This document shows positions 36,101 to 44,315 of a stretch of DNA of 64,000 nt, piece by piece. The translations under genes and the position numbers were made by a program. Source of the stretch: an uncultured Pedosphaera sp. (GTDB lineage: Bacteria > Verrucomicrobiota > Verrucomicrobiia > Limisphaerales > Pedosphaeraceae). Numbering within the stretch: position 1 is the stretch's first letter; the number at the start of each line of letters is the position of its first letter. The stretch spans positions 62,001 through 126,000 of the forward strand of contig CAIXFN010000034.1 in the NCBI GenBank assembly GCA_903918755.1. Reading direction: 5' to 3'. The notes beneath the pieces were generated by a model, which had not been told where the DNA came from, did not search any database, and saw only the letters and a list, made by a program, of their open reading frames with translations.

Positions 36101-38047
36101 GTGTCCGTCAAAGACGATTTGGGGAAGGTCAAGCGCGTGGTGGGCATTACCGTGGACATCACGGAAAGGCGGCAAGCCGAACGGGAACGCGAAGCTTTGG
36201 TGCAGGAACTCGGCGGCCGGGTGAAGGAAATGCGCCTGCTGCACCAGACGGCTCGCCTGCTCCAACGGGAGCATCCCAACATCCAGGATCTATTCAACGA
36301 GTGGGTTTCCTTGTTTCCCGCGGCCTGGCAATATTCCGACGATTGCGAGGCGCGCATTGTTTACTGCGGATTCGAGGCCCGGACGGCCGGCTGGCGGGAA
36401 TCGCCCTGGAAGCAGTCAATTCCTTTCAAGACCACCGATGGCGTTGGCACCATTGAGGTGGTCTATCTGGAGGAGCATGCCGCGGCTTCGGAAGGCCCTT
36501 TTCTTGCCGAAGAGCGAAGCACGCTGGTTTCCCTCGCCGAAATGTTGGTGGGCTATCTGGAGTTGCGCAAGTACCAGCAGAATCTCGAATCCTTGGTTGC
36601 CAGCCGCACCAAGGACTTGAGCTTTGCCAAGGAGGAAGCGGAACGAGCCAACCGCGCCAAAGGGCATTTCCTGGCCAACATTTCCCACGAGATTCGCACC
36701 CCCATGAATGCCATCCTCGGCTACGCCCAGTTGCTGGAGAACGACCCCCAACTCGCGGAAGGTCCGCGCAAAAAGGCCGCCACCATTCGCTCCAGCGGCG
36801 ACCACCTGCTGCAAATCGTCAACGACGTGCTGGAAATGTCGCGCATCGATGCCGGGCGGGTGCAATTGGTCCCGGATTCATTTGATCTCCGCAGCATGTT
36901 GGAGGAGACCCGGCAGATGTTTTTGCCGTTGGCGGCCGCCCAACAGAATTCTTTGGTTTTCGCAACCGCGGCCTCGCTGCCCGCGGCCCTTCATGGTGAT
37001 GTGGGCAAGATCCGGCAAGTCTTGATCAATTTATTGAGCAACGCGGTGAAATTTACCAATGGCGGAAACATCCAGGTCAACACCCGGGCTCAGCTGGCTC
37101 CCTCCGGTGGCTTTACGATTGCCATTGAGGTGGTGGACGATGGGCCGGGGATAGCATCTTCCGATCTGGCCCGGATTTTTAAAGGTTTTGAACAGACAGA
37201 ATCTGGCCTGCGCGCCGGAGGAACGGGACTTGGTCTGGCCATCAGCCGGGCCTTCGCCCGCATGCTGCAGGGGGACCTTACGGTAGCCAGCGAGTTGGGT
37301 AAGGGCAGCGCGTTCACTTTTACGTTCGCGGCGCCGACGGCCGATTCCATCAGTGCTGTCGCCGCGAAGACTCTGCCCTCGTCGCAACTACGCCTGGAGG
37401 ATCGCTCGCTCGGAGGCAAAGTGCTGGTCGTGGATGACGTTGCCACCAACCGGGAAGTCCTGGCCGAATTGCTGACCCGGACGGGATTCGCGGTCCGCAT
37501 GGCGGCGGATGGACCCGAGGGCATCAGGATTCACTCCGACTGGGTTCCCCAACTCGTGCTGCTGGACATCCGGATGCCGGGGATGGACGGTTTTGAGGTC
37601 ATCCGCCAGCTCCGGCAAAGCGGTTCCGAATCCATCATCGTGGCCCTCACGGCGAGCGTCACCACCGGATTGGCGGAGGAAGTGCTCCAAGCAGGTGGCA
37701 ACGCCCTCCTGCTCAAACCCTACCGGGAGGTTGAGCTCTTGAGCGTCCTCGGCAAATTACTGGCCGTCAATTACGCGGACATGGGCGCGTTGCGCTGCGC
37801 CGACCTGGCGAGTGGCTTCGCCCCCACCGGATCTCCGTCGCTGGGAGATCTTTTCTCGCGCGTTCCCAGAGGGTTGCTCACATCGTTGCGCGATGCCGTG
37901 ATCGCCGCGCGCGTTGAACAGATCGAACAACTCGCCGTACGAATTGCCGACTACTCACCGCCTGCCACCGACCGGATCCGCACCCTCATGTCCCATTTTC
38001 AATATGACGCAATACTGGAATCCCTGGCCATAACGCTCCAACCATGA
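33200..38047 (+). CDS. Membrane hybrid sensor histidine kinase with six PAS domains
   Basis: The 1615-residue kinase has two membrane helices (about 12-34 and 154-180) enclosing a 115-residue periplasmic domain, then a HAMP-like linker. Six PAS-type domains follow between about 240 and 1000 (for example [69 protein letters not shown]). About 1002-1130 is a sensor-like segment without a recognised name, shared with the 39345-43982 kinase. HisKA ([11 protein letters not shown], H1163), HATPase ([24 protein letters not shown]) and a receiver domain ([14 protein letters not shown], D1456) complete it. A short C-terminal HPt-like helical tail lacks a clear phosphoacceptor histidine. The stop overlaps the next ATG (ATGA). 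Confidence 0.9.
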   Translation: [1615 protein letters not shown]

Positions 38048-39156
38048 ATCCCGAAAAGGCCCCCATTGGAAATATTCTGATCGTGGATGACACGGCGGAA
38101 AATCTGCGCTTGCTGGCCGGAATGCTGGCCGCTGCCGGTTACGAAGTGCGGCCCGTCACCAATGGGCGACAGGCATTGCAAGCCGCGGCTCATTCCGCTC
38201 CTGACCTCGTTCTGCTGGACATTAATATGCCCGGAATGGACGGGTATGAGGTTTGTCGCCGGCTCAAGGAAATCCCGCTGGTGCGGGATGTTCCGGTGAT
38301 CTTCCTGACCGCCCTCACCGACACCTCGGATAAACTCAAAGGCTTTGGGGTTGGCGGAGTTGACTATATCGCCAAACCTTTTCAAATTGAAGAAGTTCAG
38401 GCGCGGGTCAACGTCCACATTTCCCTGCGCCGGACACAACAGGAACTCGCCCGCAATTTTGAACGTCTGCGCGATTTGGAAAAGCTGCGGGACGATCTGG
38501 TCCACATGATCGTCCACGACATGCGCTCGCCCCTGATGGTGATCATGGGCCACCTTGACCTGCTTAAGGCAATGCTGGAGGAAAGGGTCTCCCCCGACGT
38601 CGCCAGCAGTCTTGCCGAGGCGGCTTCGGGAATCCGGCGTTTGACCGTCATGGCGAATGATCTCCTGGATGTCAGCAAGATGGAGGAGGGCCGACTGACG
38701 CTGAATTGCCAAACCTGTGACTTGCTGGCACTGGCGCGGGAAGTGGCCACTGAAATCAGCACACTGGATCGATCCCGGGAGATCATCGTTGTGGCGGGAG
38801 CCCCGGCCTGGGTCTCCTGCGACGTGGGAATTATGCGCCGAACCCTCCAAAATCTGCTCGACAACGCCATCAAGCACACCCCCAGCGGATCCGCGGTCCG
38901 GGTTTCGGTGATCGAATCGGGCAACCAGGTGCGCCTCTCGGTGATCGACCGCGGCCCCGGCGTGCCGGTGGAGTCACGCGAGAAGATATTTGACCGCTTT
39001 GGTAGCGTGCAAACGCGCGCGGACATGCAATATCATTCGGTCGGGCTGGGACTGGCCTTTTGTAAACTTGCCGCCCAGGCGCACGCCGGCACCATCGGCG
39101 TGGACAAAGCCGATGGGGTTGGCAGTGTTTTTTGGGTGCAGTTGGCCCGCTTATGA
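38044..39156 (+). CDS. Receiver-histidine kinase (REC-HisKA-HATPase), cytoplasmic
   Basis: The 370-residue protein has an N-terminal receiver (ILIVDDTAENLRLLAGMLA, LLDINMPGMDGYEV with D59, FLTAL, YIAKPFQ). A HisKA domain follows with VHDMRSPLMVIMGHLDLL (H158), then a HATPase domain (NLLDNAIKHTPSGSAV, RGPGVPVESREKIFDRF, SVGLGLAFCKLAA). No membrane segment or DNA-binding domain is present, so it is an intermediate phosphorelay partner. It overlaps the upstream hybrid kinase by four bases, so the three-gene set binding protein/kinase/relay kinase forms one operon. No output regulator is encoded here. Confidence 0.92.
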   Translation: MNPEKAPIGNILIVDDTAENLRLLAGMLAAAGYEVRPVTNGRQALQAAAHSAPDLVLLDINMPGMDGYEVCRRLKEIPLVRDVPVIFLTALTDTSDKLKGFGVGGVDYIAKPFQIEEVQARVNVHISLRRTQQELARNFERLRDLEKLRDDLVHMIVHDMRSPLMVIMGHLDLLKAMLEERVSPDVASSLAEAASGIRRLTVMANDLLDVSKMEEGRLTLNCQTCDLLALAREVATEISTLDRSREIIVVAGAPAWVSCDVGIMRRTLQNLLDNAIKHTPSGSAVRVSVIESGNQVRLSVIDRGPGVPVESREKIFDRFGSVQTRADMQYHSVGLGLAFCKLAAQAHAGTIGVDKADGVGSVFWVQLARL

Positions 39157-39344
39157 ATGAATCCAGGACATTTGGCACCATTGGCGACTGGGCCCTGATG
39201 TTCGGCGCGCGGCGCTAATCGTCATGTGCCTGTGGCACAAAGCGTGCCGCAGGTGCCGGGCAAAACCAGCTGATCCCTTGGTCCGGGATTGCCGTTTGCC
39301 AGAGGGGCGGTTCTATCGTTAGGGATGCGGCGGCATTGCCTCCT

Positions 39345-42300
39345 TCATTGGATTTCGGGCAGCTTGGCCAGGGCCGCCAGGATTTCTTCGTATTGAAAGT
39401 TGCGTGAAAGACCGAGGAGATGTTCTTCCGCCGCTGGGGATTGTTTACCCAACTGGGCCGCCAGCTTTTCCACCTGGTCGATGCGAGCCGCCAGCGCCGC
39501 TTTGTGCAATTCGGTTACGAATTCCCGGGGGACATTCCGCAGCGTTTCCACGAAAGCCGCTTCCCGGAGAGCATCCGGGACCGCCTCCTGTTTTTGAATA
39601 ACAGCGGGGGCACCGTAGGTAACGCCAAGGATTTCCCCAATCGCACTGAGCAGCTCCCCCTCGCGATAGGGCTTCATCAGTAAACCGTGTCCGCCGGCCT
39701 TGAGAACGTCGCCGTGGGTTTCGGGCAGCCCACTCGCGGTCAGCGCGACAATGATCGCTCGCGCATCGTTCGTCTTCATCCGGCGAATGGCCTCGACGCC
39801 GCCCATGCCGGGCATGCGAATGTCCATCAACACCAGTCTGGGTTTCCAATCGGTTTGCCGGCGAAGCCCTTCTTCCCCATTTGCCGCGAGTCGCACTTCG
39901 AATCCCGTCCGCATCAAGAGGTCGGCCAGCACGTCCCGGTTGCTCGAAACGTCGTCCACCACGAGCACCTTGCAGCCAAGGTACTGACTATCCAGGCGCA
40001 GATCATGACGCGGCGGGATGGTGGGAATGGGCGCGGTGGCCCCTGCGGGGAAGGAAAATGAAAAGGAACTGCCTTGCCCAAGGCGACTCGCCGCCGTCAA
40101 ATCCCCCTTCATCATTCGGGCAAACGTGCGGCTGATGGTAAGTCCTAGGCCGGCTCCGCCCGCGAGCACTCCCGAGTCGGTTTGTTCAAAGGCCTGGAAG
40201 ATGCGCTCGAGGTCTTCCTCGGGTATTCCCGGGCCGGTATCCGCCACTTCGATCGTGATTTGAAACCTCGCCACATCCAGTGGGCGCGCGGAAGTTTTGA
40301 CCGTGACGCTGCCCGAGCCGGTGAATTTTACCGCGTTACCCAGGAGATTGATCAGGACCTGCCGCACTTTCTGGGCGTCGCCCAGAATAAATCCGGGAAC
40401 CGTGGCATCCCTCGAAAAAATCAGCCGTAACCCTTTGCGCGCCGCCAGGGGCACGAACATCCGCTCGACCTGCTGCAGCAGCCCTCCCAGATCGAATGGC
40501 TCATTCACCACTGAGGTGCGCCCGGTTTCAATGCGGGACATCTCCAGCACGTCATTGACGACCTGCAGCAGGTGATCGCCACTGGATCGGATCACGGAGA
40601 TTTTTCGTTTTTGCGCCTCGGAAATCCCCGCGTCGTTCTCGAGCAATTGGGCGTAACCGAGGATCGCATTGAGCGGTGTCCGAATCTCATGAGAGATGTT
40701 GGCCAGGAACAGGCTTTTCGCACGATTGCCTTTTTCGGCGCCTTCTTTGGCGATAATTAAATCCTTGGTTCGACTCACGACGAGTAATTCCAAGCCCTCC
40801 CGGTACTTGCGCAACTCCAGGTAGCTGATGAGCATTTCGGTCAACGAATTCAGCAGCGTTCTTTCTTCCGCGAGGAACGGCCCTTCCTGGGCTGTGGGAA
40901 GCTGCTGGAGATAAACGACCTCAATGAAACCGACGCCATCGGAAATGGAAAAAGGCGCGCATTGCTTCCAGGCCGAATCGCGCCACCCCCCGGTTGTTAC
41001 CTGGATCTCGCCGAAGACAATTCGCGCTTCGCAGCATTCCGAAAACCGCCAGGCCGCCGGCAGTAGAACAATCCATTCGCCGAGCAGCGCCTCCAAACTT
41101 GAATGCTCGCGTTGCAACAATTGCGCCGTCTGGTGGAGCAGGCGCAACTCCTTGATCCGATCCCGCAAATCCCCCAGCAGTAGTTCACGCTCCTGCTGCG
41201 CCTGTTTTTGCGTGCTGACATCGCGGCAGACCGTGGAATAAAAATCGACCCCGCCAGCCTCCGTTTGGTGGGCGATGATGACTTGAGAAACGGGAATCTC
41301 GCGCCCATCGGCGGCCAGCAGCGAGGTTTCCCCCACCCACAAACCGCGGCGGCGGGCCTCTGGCAGGCTTTCCTCGAAAACGCGCTGAATCGCCCATGGA
41401 GGATGGATTTCCCGGATGTTGAGCGAAGCGACGATGTGGTCTTCCGGCAGCCCAATCATTCTCCGACCGGCCTTGTTGACGTAAAGGACCGCCCCGTGCG
41501 GATCCGCAAAAGCCACAAAATCGCTGGTGGCTTCCATCACCGAAGCGAGCCGGGCCTTCTCATTGGCCAAAACTCGTTGCTGTTCGAGACGCTGGAGCTG
41601 GCGTTGCCACCTCTGGCGATCGGCATACCACGCAGCCAGGCCAATCACGGCGACCGTGCCGCCCAGCAACCCGATTCGGAACCAGAGCCGCTGCCAAAAA
41701 AATGGCGTGACGAAAAGTTCGAGCGAGATGCCGCGCTCGTTCCAGACACCATCATTGTTCGCCGCTTTAATCCGAAACTTGATGGGACCGGGCGCGGAAA
41801 CCGGAAACACAATACTGCGTTGGCCGTCCGCATCCACCCATTGCCCGGAGTCATTGAGCATGTATTTGAACCGGACTTTTTCCGCCGCTGCAAAACTGAG
41901 GGCGTTGTAGTAGATTCCAAGCTCACGCGTGCCCGCGGGCGCCGCCGTGCTCGCTTGCTCGGACCATTCCAACTCACCCAATTTGCCGGTGGCATCGCGG
42001 TAAGTGAGTTTATCAATGACGACGACCGGCACATTCGTGTTCAAGTGGAGGTTTTTCGGATCCACCATGGCGACTCCGCGAAGCGTCGTGAACCAGAGGC
42101 GTCCGGCGCTGTCTTTGATGGCGTTGTTTTGAAAAGCGAACGAGCAACTGGAACTCCCCAGTCCATCGGCGCTATCAAACACCTGAAACTCCAGATCGTT
42201 TGAATTGGCATCCATGGCTGACTCAACGGCTGCTTTGGCAACGCGAACGACGCCCCGGTTGGAGGGCAGCCAGAAATAGCCGGCCCCATCAGCCACAAAA

Positions 42301-43982
42301 GCGCCGAGTCGCGGCGGAAGCCCCTGTTTCACGCCCACTTCAGCCAGCCGCCCATCCTTAAACCGGGCGAGCTTCGCGGCCTTGATAACCAACCAGATCG
42401 CTTCCGGTGTTGCAGCGATATGGAGCGCGCCTTTGATGGGAGATCCATCGCCCGTTCGGACCTCCTGCCATCGCACCTCATCCCAACGGAACACCCCGCG
42501 CATGCCCGCCGCCCAAATCGACCCGTCACTGGCATTTTCCGCAATGGATTGGATCGTGCCGAAGCCAGCCTGACCGGGCGGTTGCTGCAGAATCCACTCG
42601 TTGTCCTGCCGTTTCCAGAAGCCCTGCTCGCTGCCAATCCAAACCCTCCCTTTGGAATCTTCCAACAAAGCGTGAACGTTCAGGCGCTCATCGGCCTTGC
42701 GGAGAACCAGCCTGATCCGGTTTTCGTTTACCCTGGCAAGTCCGCTGGCGGTTCCCAGCCAAACGTTCCCGGTCCGATCTTTGAGGATCGTTTCCACGAA
42801 ATCTGCGGCCGGTTCGGTGCGGTCAAACCGCTGCAGCGGTTGGCCACTTTCGAGGGCAAACAATCCCTTGCCAAACGTTCCCACCAGCAATCTTCCCGGC
42901 GCAATCTCGGCCAGTGACGACAGCGTGCGATCGGGCAGGCCTTGGTCGCGCCCAAAGTTCCGAAAGTTTCGGTGCTTAAACCTGAGCAAACCGCCGGCTG
43001 ATCCGACCCAGATGTTTTCTTCCTTGTCTTCAAACACAACTCGAACGCCATCGTGAGGGAGGCCGTTCTGAGAAGTCCAATGCTTCACCCCTCCCGCCGG
43101 GGACACGCGATAAAGTCCCAATCCCGTGGTCGTGATCCAGATGTTGCTCTTCGTGTCTTCATATAGAGCCCAAGCCCCTGCGAGGGTATTGAAGCTTGGC
43201 GGAAGGCCAATTTCCGATTGAATCTGCTCGCCCTGGAGTCGGCGCAGCTTTGCGCCCGTTACCGTAATGATGTCACCCTGCCGTCCTTGACCGAGCAATT
43301 GAAAGAGGTTCGTCACCGCCCCGGATAATCGCGAGCTTTCCCATTGGTTATCATTCCAGAATCCGAAGAACCCCTGTTGTCCTACCCAAATGCGCCCGAA
43401 TGAATCCACCGCTCCCAGATAGCCGAAACCAACTTTCCCCGGAGGGGCGGGCAATTGCTCGCATTTTCCCTTGCGCGCCCGGTAAACCCTGCCGTCAAAA
43501 GTGGTCAGGCAAATGACGCCCTTTCGTTCGGAAAATGAACGCGCGTAACTTCCCATGGCCACCTCCGGCTGGGGCGTCCATTTCCTTCCCTCGTTAACCA
43601 CCAGGCCTTCCGTGGTGCTGAACCAAAGTCGGCCGTTGGCTTCCTGATGCATGGCCACGATCGCCGCACCGGGCAAGGCGGGGGTGTTGGCGGGATTCAG
43701 GGTCGTGAATTTGACCCCGTCGTAATTGACGAGGCCGCCGAACGTACTAAACCAGAGCCCGCCCTGCGGTGTCTGGTAGATTGACGTCACCGTTTCATCC
43801 GGGAGGCCCTGCTCGGTCCCCCAATTATCGATGATGAATTCCTCGTCATCCGGGTTTGCGGCCGCGGCCGCGGGACCTGCCTCCAGCCAGAGCAAAAGCA
43901 GCCCGACACAAAGGACAAAGCTTTTCCTCACGCTCGCAAAAAGCGGCACGGCAGTGTCCCGGCGATGGTGGTCCCTGGTCAC
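39345..43982 (-). CDS. Propeller-type hybrid sensor histidine kinase (Reg_prop, Y_Y_Y, PAS, HisKA, HATPase, REC)
   Basis: The 1545-residue protein has an N-terminal signal/anchor ([25 protein letters not shown]). About residues 45-660 form a two-component-regulator propeller built of repeats such as [31 protein letters not shown] and [28 protein letters not shown]_Y domain and a membrane helix (about 768-790) follow. The cytoplasmic part holds one PAS domain ([29 protein letters not shown]), an unnamed segment shared with the 33200-38047 kinase, HisKA ([11 protein letters not shown], H1098), HATPase ([18 protein letters not shown]) and a receiver ([16 protein letters not shown], D1387). Extracytoplasmic propellers of this kind are known to sense glycans in Bacteroidetes. 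It converges on the preceding operon. Confidence 0.9.
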   Translation of the reverse strand: [1545 protein letters not shown]

Positions 43983-44315
43983 TCCTTCTGTTTACACATT
44001 TGGAGTCTAAAACGCACGCTCATTTAGCCCCCGGGTTTGGTTGCCCCACCGTTGCCTGCCGGGTTTGGCCCATCGCCTGCGATTGCCGGTTGGAGGGACA
44101 ATTCTCTCGCGCGCACCAATCGCGGGACACCTCGTGCACGTCCCAAAAGGTCCCGCAAGAGAGCCACCGGCAGCCGGCTCCCGGCGAATCATGCCCGCCG
44201 AACCGAGCGGGCTTTGCCCCCCCCTGGCAAAGCAAAAAGCCCGCTGCCAGGGAAAGCAGCGGGCTCCAAGTTGGTGGGGTTTAGCACGAGCCAACCCCAT
44301 CAGCGGAAATGTGAT
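43983..44315. other. Intergenic region between two minus-strand genes
   Basis: This 333-base stretch precedes the propeller-kinase start and follows the hpnJ stop. Apart from the hpnJ terminator at 44238-44265, I see no gene or clear promoter. It is rich in short CCGG-containing inverted repeats. Confidence 0.45.
44238..44265 (-). terminator. Intrinsic terminator of the lipoprotein-hpnH-hpnJ operon
   Basis: A 10-bp stem (AGCCCGCTGC, 44238-44247, pairs with 44256-44265) has an 8-base loop. AAAAA on the plus side (44234-44238) makes a U-tract on the minus strand. It stands 50 bases past the hpnJ stop. Confidence 0.82.
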
